From positions 9,734,001 through 9,798,000 of the forward strand of contig OY970235.1 of NCBI GenBank assembly GCA_963714145.1: a DNA stretch of 64,000 nt, written 5' to 3'. A model generated the notes under the pieces. It was given only the letters and a program-made list of their open reading frames with translations, had not been told where the DNA came from and made no database searches. Positions 1-7,187 of the stretch are shown in pieces (position 1 is the stretch's first letter; each line of letters starts with the position of its first letter). This DNA comes from JBBWZH01 sp035544115. GTDB lineage: Bacteria > Actinomycetota > Actinomycetes > Mycobacteriales > CADCTP01. A program made the position numbers and the translations under genes.

Positions 1-1
1 C

Positions 2-778
2 ACCGACGAGGCCATCCAGTACTCCGCCGCCCAGCCGACCACCTCGGTGCTGGCACCGCTGGACGGTGATCCGCAGATCCTGCTCTGGGATCCGGCCGGC
101 CACCCGGGCTGGAACTCGATCATCGACATCGGGCAGACCGACGCCCCGGTCGTCTACTACCAGGGCGCGACGTACATGGAGTACCTCGTCGGGACGGGCA
201 TCCTGCGCCGCCGCCAGATCGACGGCTCCTACGACGGCACCCCGACCCGGTTCACCAGCGAGCGCGGCTCGGTCGTAGTGCAAGGCTATGCGACGAACGA
301 GCCCTTCGTGTACCAGCACGAGGTGGCCGCCTGGGGCCGGCCGGTGCGGTACCAGCTGATCAGCGAGACGAACTACCCGCAGTACGCGAACACGCTGGCC
401 ATCCGCACCGGTGACCGGGCCCGGCTGGACGGTTGCCTGCGCCGGCTGGTGCCGCTCGTCCAGCAGGCGCAGGTGGACTTCCTCACCCGCCCGGACGGCA
501 CGCTGCACCGGATCGTGGACATCGTCCGGGCGTTCGACTCCAGCTTCGCCTACAGCCAGGGCAATGCCGAGTTCGCCGTCCGGCAGTTGCGTGACCTCGG
601 GCTGTCCGGCAACGGCAACAACCGCACGCTGGGCGACTTCGACACCGGCCGGCTGCAACGCATGATCGACATCGTGGTGCCGATCGTCGCCGCCCAGCGC
701 CGGCCGGTCCGCCAGCCGCTCGCCCCGGCGGACATCGCCACCAACGAGTACGTCGACCCGGGCATCGGCGTCCGCTAA
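2..778 (+). CDS. ABC transporter substrate-binding protein, C-terminal part (5' end outside window)
   Basis: The frame is open from base 2, before any start codon, so the gene begins upstream of the window. About 258 residues are visible, ending at TAA 776-778. The composition (many aromatics, no membrane segment, ligand-binding-like stretches such as YYQGATYMEYLVGTG) resembles the C-terminal lobe of NMT1/THI5-type periplasmic binding proteins that feed ABC importers for small organic solutes. The substrate cannot be told. No permease or ATPase follows, so any partners lie upstream. The next gene starts 73 bases later on the same strand behind its own ribosome site. The family call is a judgement from sequence character and could be wrong at the level of substrate class. 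Confidence 0.55.
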   Translation, partial: TDEAIQYSAAQPTTSVLAPLDGDPQILLWDPAGHPGWNSIIDIGQTDAPVVYYQGATYMEYLVGTGILRRRQIDGSYDGTPTRFTSERGSVVVQGYATNEPFVYQHEVAAWGRPVRYQLISETNYPQYANTLAIRTGDRARLDGCLRRLVPLVQQAQVDFLTRPDGTLHRIVDIVRAFDSSFAYSQGNAEFAVRQLRDLGLSGNGNNRTLGDFDTGRLQRMIDIVVPIVAAQRRPVRQPLAPADIATNEYVDPGIGVR

Positions 779-851
779 CCGCGCCGCACCCGCCCGTCCA
801 CTCCGGACTGTCCATTGTGGGCGTCCGAATGCGACCGTCCTGAGGAGACTT

Positions 852-1571
852 GTGACCACCCAGTTGCCCGAGCAGAAGGCCTACTTCGACGAGTTGGCCG
901 AGCTGTTCCACACGTTCGCCGGCGACACCGACGGCATCTACCGCGGCTGGCTGACCGAGACGGTGCCGGACCGGTCCGACCGCACCGGCAGCCGGGCCTG
1001 CGACCTCGGTTGTGGCTCCGGCCGGTTCACCGGCCTGCTGGCCGAGCGCTACCAGCACGTGCTCGCGGTGGACCTCGCCGAGCGGGAGATCGAGCTGGCC
1101 CGGGCCGGCCACGGCAACCTGCCCGGAGTGCGGTTCGACCACCGCAACCTGCTCGACGTCACCCCCGAGGTGGACGGCCGGTTCGATCTGGTCTTCAGCG
1201 TCAACACCGTGCACCACCTGCGGGCGCACGACATCGTGCTGCCGCACCTGGCCGGGCTGGTCGCGCCCGGCGGCGATGTCGTGGTGGTGGACATCATCGA
1301 CCCCGGCGACTGGCGCTCGCTCGACTGGCACATCTCCGAGGCGTTCCGGGACGCCGAGGAAAGCTACCGGACGCGCAGCCAGCGGTCCGATATCGCCGCC
1401 GAGGTGGTCCGGCTCCGGCTGCACCCGAGCTGGTTGGAGCACGTCACCACGAACATCCCGCTGCGCCGGGCCGAGTTCCACCGCCGCTACGGCGCGGCCT
1501 TCCCGGGCGCCCGGTTCGCCGACCTGCACCACGAGGTGGCCGCCATGCACTGGTCGGCACCGCGCTCCTGA
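852..1571 (+). CDS. Class I SAM-dependent methyltransferase
   Basis: This 239-residue protein starts at GTG 852 behind a TGAGGAGA ribosome site. Motif I of class I methyltransferases is clear at about residues 55-61 (CDLGCGSGRF), followed by the acidic end of strand 2 (AVDLAERE, about 73-80) and a motif IV-like segment (DLVFSVNTVHHL, about 114-125). The VDIIDPGDWRSLDWH segment belongs to the C-terminal part of the fold. It should transfer a methyl group from S-adenosylmethionine to a small-molecule or protein substrate in the cytoplasm; the acceptor is not identifiable. The length is normal for a stand-alone Methyltransf_11/25 protein. A long reverse-strand frame over it (483-1586) is a shadow. 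Confidence 0.85.
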   Translation: MTTQLPEQKAYFDELAELFHTFAGDTDGIYRGWLTETVPDRSDRTGSRACDLGCGSGRFTGLLAERYQHVLAVDLAEREIELARAGHGNLPGVRFDHRNLLDVTPEVDGRFDLVFSVNTVHHLRAHDIVLPHLAGLVAPGGDVVVVDIIDPGDWRSLDWHISEAFRDAEESYRTRSQRSDIAAEVVRLRLHPSWLEHVTTNIPLRRAEFHRRYGAAFPGARFADLHHEVAAMHWSAPRS

Positions 1572-1780
1572 TCCCGGCTGCGCCACGCCGGTCTAGACCA
1601 GACCCTTCTGTCGAGCTTGTACACATCGCATGGGTGATGGGGCACGCCGTCGCTGAACCGGCGTGCCTCGTTCACCGAAACGGGCGTTGACCTCTCCCGG
1701 CCCGTAACGCATGATCATCCGCGCACTCCGTAGGAGGCCGACCGCCCGAGTCGGTGTGGCGGCGGGTGAGAGGGAGAGGC

Positions 1781-2494
1781 ATGTTGCGGCGCGGGATCGC
1801 CCTGTGGGGCATCCTCGCTATCTTTGTCGTGCTCGTCGCGGCTGCCCTCTGGGAGGCGCCGCGGATCGAGCACGGCCTCACCGTGCGCGCCGAGCAGGAG
1901 TTGGCCGACCGCGGCATCTCCGGCGTCCAGGTCCGCTTCGACGGCCGGGACGCGGTGTTGTCCGGCCCGGGCGTCACCGACTTCGTGGTCGCGCTGGTCG
2001 CCGATCAGACCGGGGTACGCCGGGTGCGGGTCGACCGGTCCGGACAGCGGCCGGTCGGCAGCGTCGGCCCGGTGCCGTCGACCGGGCTGCCGCCCGGATC
2101 GGACGCGGGCACCGGGAAGCTGCCGGCGTCTCAGGTGGCCCAGCAGATCGTCGAACTGCTCGGCCCGTCCGGGCTGCGGTTCGACCCGGGCAGCACGGAC
2201 CTGTCGGCCGATCGCCGCTCGGTGCTGGATCAGATCGCCGCGCTGCTGGTCGCCAACCCGACCGTACGGCTCGAGGTGTCCGGCTACACGGACCTGCCGC
2301 CGCCCGGAGACTCCGCGCAGGCGCTCAGCCAGCGCCGGGCCGCCGCGGTCGCCGACTACCTCACCGCCCGCGGTGTCGCGGCCGCCGTGCTCAAGGTGGA
2401 CGGCTACGGCGATACCCGCCCGGTTGCCGACAACAGCAGCGAAGCCGGCCGGGCCGCGAACCGGCGGGTCGAGATCACCGTCCTCGGAGGTTGA
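1781..2494 (+). CDS. Membrane-anchored OmpA-family (peptidoglycan-binding) protein
   Basis: ATG 1781 is preferred over the in-frame GTG 1754 because AGGGAGAGG sits directly before it. The protein has about 237 residues: an N-terminal membrane helix (about residues 6-27, rich in I, V, L and A), a linker with a BON-like stretch, and a C-terminal OmpA domain (about 125-237). The OmpA domain has the expected signatures FDPGSTDLSADRR, VSGYTDLPPPGD, LSQRRAAAVADYL and NRRVEITV. OmpA domains grip diaminopimelate in peptidoglycan, so this would tie the membrane to the wall. The next gene begins four bases after the stop, so the two are translationally linked and probably act together at the envelope. 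Confidence 0.85.
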   Translation: MLRRGIALWGILAIFVVLVAAALWEAPRIEHGLTVRAEQELADRGISGVQVRFDGRDAVLSGPGVTDFVVALVADQTGVRRVRVDRSGQRPVGSVGPVPSTGLPPGSDAGTGKLPASQVAQQIVELLGPSGLRFDPGSTDLSADRRSVLDQIAALLVANPTVRLEVSGYTDLPPPGDSAQALSQRRAAAVADYLTARGVAAAVLKVDGYGDTRPVADNSSEAGRAANRRVEITVLGG

Positions 2495-2498
2495 CTGG

Positions 2499-4109
2499 AT
2501 GCTCTACCTGCTCAGCCAGATGATCGTGCTTCTGCTGGTCGCCGCCCTCCTCGGGTTCGGTGCCGGCTGGCTGGTGTGGGGTAGAGCCGGCGCCCGGCAG
2601 CGGCCCAGGCACCTGGCCCCACGCCATCCCAGCCCACCCGTCCTGCTCGTGGACGACATGGAGCTCAGCGAGGTCCGCATCCTTCCCCGCACCGCGCCGG
2701 CGCACCGGGCCGGCGACCCGCCCGCCGCCGCCCACGGCCCGGCACCCGCCGCGGAAAAGCCGCCCCAGCCGGACCGGACAGCGGCGGCTCACGGCCCGGC
2801 GGCTGCCGCGAAGAAGCCGGCCCGGCCGGAGCGGACGGCGGCTGCCCCGGCCGAGGCTGCCCTGGCCGAGGCTGCCGCAGCCGAGACGGGAGCTGGCCCG
2901 GCCGGGCTGGCCGAGGCTGCACCGGCCGATGAGGGGGTGGCCGGGGACGGGGGTACGGAGGCCGCACTGGCCGAGGCGGCAGCAGTCGAGGCGGCACAGG
3001 TCGCGGTGGCCCCGGCCCGGACGGTGCCGGCCGACGAGGAACCGGTGCGGCCCGGACCGGTCGTAGCCGGGTCCGGACCGCCGGAGGCGGTCGCGGCCGA
3101 ACCGCCGCAGGCGGTCGCGGCCAAGGCACCCGAGCCGGCGGGTCTGGATCCCGAGCCGGCCGACGAACCAGCCTCACCGGAGGATGCCGCGCCTCCGGAG
3201 GATGCCGGGCCGGTCGACCAGGCCGGCCCGCCGACGGACGCCGAGTCGGCTGAGCTGGCTGGGTCGGCCGAGCCGGCGGACGCCGAGTCGGCCGAGCCGG
3301 CGGACGCCGAGTCGGCCGAGCCGGCGGACGCCGAGTCGGCCGAGTCGCTCGAGTCGGCCGAGCCGGTTGAGCCGGTCGAACAGGTCAAGTCGGTTGAGCT
3401 GGCTGAGGCGGCGGAGGCCGGCGCCGTCGCCGCGGGCCCGAGCGGGGATGACGACCTGGCCGCGCGGGCTGCCAACGCGGCGCCGCTGGCGGTCGGCGAG
3501 GTCGAGCCGGCCCGCCGCAACGGCCTCGCCACGCTGGTCGAGCCGGCCGCCCTCGCCGAGGTTGCGCAGGCGGTCCCGGCCGAGGCGGCGCCGGCTGACG
3601 AGCCGGCCGCATCGCCGGCCAGCACCGAGGAGGTCACGGCCGGTGGGACGGCCGGGTCGACGCCCGCCGGGCCACCAGCGACGGCCGAGGCAGCTGCGGT
3701 GGCGTTGCCCGCGACCGCGGCTCCGGGGCCGGCCGAGGCAGCCGCCGTGGCCGGGTCGCCGGGCCTGGCCGAGGATGCGGCCGGCGAAGTCGTCGGACCG
3801 GAGGAATCGGTAGCTGAGGCCGACAGCGCGGTGCCGGAGCCGTCCGAACTGGACGGTGCGAGCGCGGCACGGCCGGACGACCTGCGCCGGATCTCCGGGG
3901 TTGGGCCGGTGACGGCACAGGCGCTGGTCGCGGCCGGGATCACCACCTACCGCGAGGTGGCCGGGCTGCACCTGGACGAGGCGGCGCTGGACCGGGTGCG
4001 GGCCGAGCTGGCCGTGCTGCGCGGCCGGGGCGGCGCCCGGATCAAGCCGGCCAAGTGGGCCGAGCACGCGAAGGAGCTGCACCAGCGCAAGTACGGCGAG
4101 CAGATCTGA
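2499..4109 (+). CDS. Membrane protein with long acidic Ala/Pro/Glu linker and C-terminal helix-hairpin-helix domain
   Basis: The 536-residue frame starts at ATG 2499, four bases after the OmpA gene stop; the longer open frame back to 1824 overlaps that gene and is spurious. Residues 1-28 form a membrane helix (MLYLLSQMIVLLLVAALLGF onward). Residues about 60-445 are low-complexity, dominated by Ala, Glu, Pro and Val, and include tandem repeats of an eight-residue unit (ESAEPADA-like). The last 75 residues form a helix-hairpin-helix or Rad51-N-like module (DLRRISGVGPVTAQAL, AGITTYREVAGL) of the kind that binds DNA or proteins. Together with the OmpA partner it could bridge wall, membrane and cytoplasm. 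The linker makes homology-based function assignment impossible. The function is unknown. Confidence 0.75.
   Translation: MLYLLSQMIVLLLVAALLGFGAGWLVWGRAGARQRPRHLAPRHPSPPVLLVDDMELSEVRILPRTAPAHRAGDPPAAAHGPAPAAEKPPQPDRTAAAHGPAAAAKKPARPERTAAAPAEAALAEAAAAETGAGPAGLAEAAPADEGVAGDGGTEAALAEAAAVEAAQVAVAPARTVPADEEPVRPGPVVAGSGPPEAVAAEPPQAVAAKAPEPAGLDPEPADEPASPEDAAPPEDAGPVDQAGPPTDAESAELAGSAEPADAESAEPADAESAEPADAESAESLESAEPVEPVEQVKSVELAEAAEAGAVAAGPSGDDDLAARAANAAPLAVGEVEPARRNGLATLVEPAALAEVAQAVPAEAAPADEPAASPASTEEVTAGGTAGSTPAGPPATAEAAAVALPATAAPGPAEAAAVAGSPGLAEDAAGEVVGPEESVAEADSAVPEPSELDGASAARPDDLRRISGVGPVTAQALVAAGITTYREVAGLHLDEAALDRVRAELAVLRGRGGARIKPAKWAEHAKELHQRKYGEQI
3263..3344 (+). repeat. Three perfect 24-bp tandem repeats inside a coding linker
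   Basis: Units at 3263-3286, 3287-3310 and 3311-3334 are identical (they start GTCGGCCGAGCC), with a partial fourth unit to 3344. The period is a multiple of three, so copy number changes would lengthen or shorten the acidic linker by eight residues without a frameshift. Confidence 0.9.
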
Positions 4110-4118
4110 ATGATCACT

Positions 4119-4147
4119 TTGACAGCAGAGACAGGAACGGTTTTCAT
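4119..4147 (+). promoter_or_regulatory. Candidate promoter with overlapping Zur-like box upstream of the metal ABC ATPase
   Basis: A perfect TTGACA at 4119-4124 is followed 17 bases later by a poor -10 (TTTCAT, 4142-4147). The right half of a Zur/FurB-type operator (ACGGTTTTCA) lies at 4137-4146 and overlaps this -10; the left half is degenerate. Repression by the Zur encoded 1.2 kb downstream is plausible but rests on one good half-site. Confidence 0.3.
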
Positions 4148-4204
4148 GTTCTAAACGACCCCGACTTCTGAACCACCGCGACCACCTGCGAGGAGCCGTC
4201 CACT

Positions 4205-4957
4205 GTGGCCGAGCCGGCGCTGGGCTTCGAGCACGTGTCTGTCGCGTACGGGCGGGCGGTGGTGCTCACCGACGTACACGGCGACGTGCGGTCGGGCGAG
4301 GCCGTCGCGCTGATCGGGCCGAACGGGGCGGGCAAGTCCACCTTGATCAAGGCGGTGCTGGGCCTGGTGCCGGTGGTCCGCGGCCGGATCCAGGTGCTGG
4401 GCCGGTCACCGGTGCAGGCCCGCCGGGACGTCGCGTACGTGCCGCAGGCCGACACCCTGGACGCCGAGTTCCCGGTCTCGGTGGCCCAGGTGGTGCTGAT
4501 GGGCCGGTACCGCAAGGTCGGCTGGATCCGGACCCCGGGCCGGGCCGACCGGGAGATCGCGGCCGCCGCGCTGGCCAGTGTGGGCCTGGCCGAGCGGGCG
4601 GCGGACCGGTTCGGCACGCTGTCCGGCGGCCAGCGGCAGCGGGTGCTGCTGGCCCGGGCGATCGCCCAGCAACCGCGGCTGCTGCTGCTGGACGAGCCGT
4701 TCAACGGCGTGGACGCGGTCAGTCAGGACGCACTGCTGGACGCGCTGCGCCGGCTGCGGGAGGGCGGTGCGGCGGTCGTCGTCTCCACCCATGACCTGGC
4801 CCTCGCGCACCTGGCCTGCGACGAGGTCTGTCTGCTCAACGGGCACCAGTTCGGCTTCGGCCCGACCGAGCAGACGCTCACCCCGGAACTGCTGCGGGCC
4901 ACGTACGGCGGGCACGCGCTCGAACTCCGCGGCGACAGCGTGATCGTCGCCCACTGA
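4205..4957 (+). CDS. Metal-type ABC transporter ATP-binding protein (ZnuC/MntB-like)
   Basis: The 250-residue protein starts at GTG 4205 behind GCGAGGAG. Walker A is at residues 38-46 (GPNGAGKST), the signature LSGGQRQR at about 139-146, and Walker B with the catalytic Glu (LLLLDEPFNG) at about 159-168. The switch His lies in STHDLALAHLACD. The ZnuC-like wording (HVSVAYGRAVVL, YVPQ) and the nearby SmtB and Zur genes point to zinc or manganese uptake, energising a membrane permease. No permease or binding protein is adjacent, which is unusual because these normally sit in three-gene operons. The partners must be elsewhere or lost. Confidence 0.8.
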   Translation: MAEPALGFEHVSVAYGRAVVLTDVHGDVRSGEAVALIGPNGAGKSTLIKAVLGLVPVVRGRIQVLGRSPVQARRDVAYVPQADTLDAEFPVSVAQVVLMGRYRKVGWIRTPGRADREIAAAALASVGLAERAADRFGTLSGGQRQRVLLARAIAQQPRLLLLDEPFNGVDAVSQDALLDALRRLREGGAAVVVSTHDLALAHLACDEVCLLNGHQFGFGPTEQTLTPELLRATYGGHALELRGDSVIVAH

Positions 4958-4982
4958 GTCACCGGGTCGGTGCACCGGGCTC

Positions 4983-5012
4983 GCCGGGCCGGGCCGGCCG
5001 GCCCGGCCGGGC
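4983..5012. terminator. GC hairpin after the metal ABC ATPase gene
   Basis: The core is a perfect 18-bp palindrome at 4989-5006 (CCGGGCCGGCCGGCCCGG), extended by two further pairs on each side and then, past one mismatch, by three more. It lies 25 bases after the stop. There is no T run, as is common for actinomycete terminators. Confidence 0.45.
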
Positions 5013-5058
5013 TCGGTGATCGTCGGCGGTGCCGCTAACCCCGGTCCAACCGGCCGGT

Positions 5059-5096
5059 TTGCATCAACGTATTCGCAGTCTCTAATGTCTTGACCG
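5059..5096 (+). promoter_or_regulatory. SmtB-Zur promoter, probably giving a leaderless transcript
   Basis: TTGCAT (5059-5064) and TCTAAT (5081-5086) are 16 bases apart. Transcription would start about 5093-5096, on the GTG at 5096, and no ribosome site precedes either possible start codon. An imperfect dyad TGC-N4-ACGT-N4-GCA (5060-5077) lies between the two boxes and is a possible ArsR-type operator. Confidence 0.5.
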
Positions 5097-5395
5097 TGCA
5101 GACTCTGCAGCGTCGGCGGTTGGATCTGGCCAGTGAGCTGCTCAAGACGCTGGCCGCCCCGGTACGGCTCGCGCTGCTCCTCGTCCTGAGCTCCGGGGAA
5201 CGGTGCGTGCACGAGTTGGTGGACGAGCTCGGGGTCAGCCAGCCGCTGGTCTCCCAGCACCTGCGGGTGTTGCGGGCGGCCCGGCTGGTGGAGGCTGAGC
5301 GGCGCGGCCGCGAGGTCGTCTACCGCTTGGTGGACGAGCATGTCGCGGAGATCGTCGAGGCGGCGATCCGGCACAGCGAGGAGGATCGGAAGTGA
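5090..5395 (+). CDS. smtB: ArsR/SmtB-family zinc-sensing repressor
   Basis: The open frame starts at TTG 5090; GTG 5096 is an equally good start and would suit a leaderless message. The 99-101-residue winged-helix protein has the recognition-helix segment VSQPLVSQHLRVLRAA (about 50-65) and the wing EAERRGREVVYRL. The last helix carries D-x-H-x10-H-x2-E (from DEH to HSEE), exactly the spacing of the alpha-5 zinc site of cyanobacterial SmtB, so zinc is the likely inducer. The stop overlaps the start of zur by one base (TGATG). The same smtB-zur order is known from mycobacteria, where SmtB controls zur. This suggests SmtB senses high zinc and releases the operon. Confidence 0.88.
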   Translation: MTVQTLQRRRLDLASELLKTLAAPVRLALLLVLSSGERCVHELVDELGVSQPLVSQHLRVLRAARLVEAERRGREVVYRLVDEHVAEIVEAAIRHSEEDRK

Positions 5396-5805
5396 TGGCA
5401 GTCCGGCCACCTGGTGGGGTGCGGGCCACCCGGCAAGGCGCGGCCGTGCAGTCAGCGCTGGCCGGGTCGGCGTCGTTCCGCAGCGCCCAGGACCTGCACG
5501 CGGAGCTGCGGCAGCGCGGCGAGTCGGTCGGCTTGACGACGGTCTACCGGCACCTGCAGATGCTCGCCGACGCCGGCACGGTAGACGCGCTGCACCTGCC
5601 CGAGGGCGAGACCGTCTACCGGCTCTGCGGCCGCGGCGACCACCACCATCACCTGGTCTGCCGCTCCTGCGGGCGGACGGTCGAGATCGACGGCCGCGAG
5701 GTGGAGCGCTGGACCCAGCGGGTCGCTGACGCCCAGGGCTTCACCAACATCGAGCACACCGTCGAAATCTTCGGTACCTGCGCCAACTGCGTCAGCCCGA
5801 CCTGA
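5395..5805 (+). CDS. zur: Zinc uptake regulator Zur (Fur family)
   Basis: ATG 5395 overlaps the smtB stop by one base. The 136-residue protein has a Fur-type winged helix (residues about 10-75, with VGLTTVYRHLQMLADAG as recognition helix) and a dimerisation domain. Structural zinc ligands are present as two CxxC pairs (C89/C92 and C129/C132). The regulatory site is supplied by H83-H86 and H121. With zinc bound, Zur represses uptake genes; the ABC ATPase upstream is the obvious nearby target. All ligands are present and the length is typical. Zur is preferred over Fur because of the SmtB neighbour and the HHHH segment. Confidence 0.9.
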   Translation: MAVRPPGGVRATRQGAAVQSALAGSASFRSAQDLHAELRQRGESVGLTTVYRHLQMLADAGTVDALHLPEGETVYRLCGRGDHHHHLVCRSCGRTVEIDGREVERWTQRVADAQGFTNIEHTVEIFGTCANCVSPT

Positions 5806-5870
5806 CCGGGCCGGGCTCAGCCCCGCTCCGGCGGCGCGGAGCGCTCGTCGACGACCGTCGACCGGGGTAG

Positions 5871-6389
5871 TCAGCGCTGCGCGGTCGGGTGGGTCGTCGT
5901 GTACCAGGCCGCCTTCGCGCCGGCGTGCCCGATCCGGACCACCATGATGGTGCTGAGCACCGCGCCGACCAGTACCGCGGCGACACCCAGCAGCCCGACC
6001 CAACGGACCCAGGACGGCCGCTCGGCGGTATTCCGCCGGAACGCGTACGTCACCGCGACCACGATCAGCACGCCGGCCAGCAGCAGCAGGGCCCAGGGCA
6101 GCAGATCCTCGCCGAGCCGGCTGTGCTTGTCCATCAGGCCGGCCTCGGTGTCGTCACCCGGCCCGAACAGGGCCGACTTCCGCTCCAGCAGGTGCTGGCC
6201 GCTGCGGGTGGCCACCGGCACCGCGGCCACCCCGGCCACCGTCACCGCGGCGACCAGCAGGCCGAACCGTTGCCGCCAGGGCGGGTACACCGCGATCGCT
6301 GCGGAGCCGAGGGCACCCAGTGGCAGCAGGACGACGACCGCGTGCACGACCAGCGTGTGGGTGGGTAGGCCGAAGATCGTGTCGAGCAT
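5871..6389 (-). CDS. DUF2231-family membrane protein
   Basis: The chosen start, ATG 6389, has GGAGG five bases upstream; the frame is open to 6437 but has no ribosome site there. The 172-residue protein has four hydrophobic helices and opens with the family's LPTHTLVVHAVVVLLPLGAL segment, whose histidines are the conserved feature of DUF2231. A charged loop (about residues 65-100) separates the second and third helices. DUF2231 proteins are inner-membrane proteins, some thought to bind haem; no function is established. It is convergent with zur and followed upstream on the same strand by the ECF sigma gene. Confidence 0.8.
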   Translation of the reverse strand: MLDTIFGLPTHTLVVHAVVVLLPLGALGSAAIAVYPPWRQRFGLLVAAVTVAGVAAVPVATRSGQHLLERKSALFGPGDDTEAGLMDKHSRLGEDLLPWALLLLAGVLIVVAVTYAFRRNTAERPSWVRWVGLLGVAAVLVGAVLSTIMVVRIGHAGAKAAWYTTTHPTAQR

Positions 6390-6476
6390 GCGGGCCTCCG
6401 CGGATACGGGGCGATTGTGCAGCTGGATCATGCCCAATCGGGACGTGTCGTCACCCTAGCCGTGGCTGGATCGTGA

Positions 6477-7034
6477 TCAAGACGGCTCGCCCGCCGCCCG
6501 GCCGGCCGCGTCGGCGGCACCCGCGCCGAGCGCGCTGACCAGGTCGTCCCGGGCCCGGGCCACCCGGGACCGGATCGTCCCGATCGGGCAGCCGCAGACC
6601 TCGGCGGCCTCGCCGTAGGAGAGGCCGACCAGTTGGGTCAGCACGAAGGCGTGCCGCCGGTCCGGCTCCAGATCGGCCAGCACGGCGCGCAACGCGACGC
6701 TGTCGCTCACATCCGGCGCGGCCGGTGGCTCGGCCTCGTGCGCGGCGTGGTCGATCGGCGGCCGCCGGCGCTGCTCCCGGATGCCGTCCGCGCAGGTGCG
6801 GCGGGCGATGGCGAGCAGCCAGGTGCGGGCGCTGGCCCGACCCTGGAACTGGGGCAGGGCGCGGAACGCCCGCAGGTAGGTCTCCTGGCTCAGGTCGTCC
6901 GCGTCGCGCGGGCTGCCGAGGTAGGCGCAGAGCCGCCAGACGTCCGCCTGGGTCGCCCGGACGAACCGGGCCGCGGCGGCCGAGTCGCCGTCCCGGGCGG
7001 ACAGCGCCGCCCAGGTCACGTCCTCAGCGCCCAC
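6477..7034 (-). CDS. ECF-type RNA polymerase sigma factor (SigC-like)
   Basis: This 185-residue protein starts at GTG 7034 behind GAGGAG. Region 2 spans about residues 20-90 (DDLSQETYLRAFRALPQF, TWLLAIARRTCAD). Region 4 spans about 115-170, with the helix-turn-helix VGLSYGEAAEVCGCPIGTIRSRVARAR. There is no C-terminal extension. It is divergent from a gene for a membrane anti-sigma factor and the CopC-CopD fusion, so it most likely drives a copper-response regulon, as mycobacterial SigC does for copper acquisition. Its own promoter must lie in the 153-bp divergent region, which contains two inverted repeats. Confidence 0.88.
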   Translation of the reverse strand: MGAEDVTWAALSARDGDSAAAARFVRATQADVWRLCAYLGSPRDADDLSQETYLRAFRALPQFQGRASARTWLLAIARRTCADGIREQRRRPPIDHAAHEAEPPAAPDVSDSVALRAVLADLEPDRRHAFVLTQLVGLSYGEAAEVCGCPIGTIRSRVARARDDLVSALGAGAADAAGRAAGEPS

Positions 7035-7101
7035 TGTGTCTCCTCACCGGGTCGGCTGGCGGCCGCAGTAAGCCTCAGCATTTACGTACCGGGTGGCCGA
7101 T

Positions 7102-7136
7102 CGGTTCAGCTGAACCGGTAGATCACTCGAACGAGT
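7102..7136. promoter_or_regulatory. Two inverted repeats in the sigma/anti-sigma divergent region
   Basis: A perfect 16-bp palindrome (CGGTTCAGCTGAACCG, 7102-7117) is followed eight bases later by ACTCG-AA-CGAGT (7125-7136). Both lie between the divergent starts at 7034 and 7188 and are candidate operators; no known regulator matches them with confidence. Confidence 0.45.
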
Positions 7137-7151
7137 CGGATCGGCAGCCCC

Positions 7152-7180
7152 GGGAACTGTTGGACCGTACCGGACGACTA
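7152..7180 (+). promoter_or_regulatory. ECF-sigma-type promoter for the anti-sigma/CopCD operon
   Basis: GGGAAC (7152-7157) and CGACTA (7175-7180) are 17 bases apart, matching an ECF -35/-10 layout. The start site would fall at about 7186-7188, on the ATG of the anti-sigma gene, implying a leaderless message and autoregulation by the divergent sigma factor. Confidence 0.5.
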
Positions 7181-7187
7181 GTTCGGC

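Noticed and set aside
483..1586. 367-codon reverse-strand frame over the first methyltransferase
   Set aside because: Shadow frame; the plus strand has motif I and a ribosome site.
3263..3344. CRISPR-like short repeats
   Set aside because: Units are contiguous with no spacers and are in frame within a coding linker.
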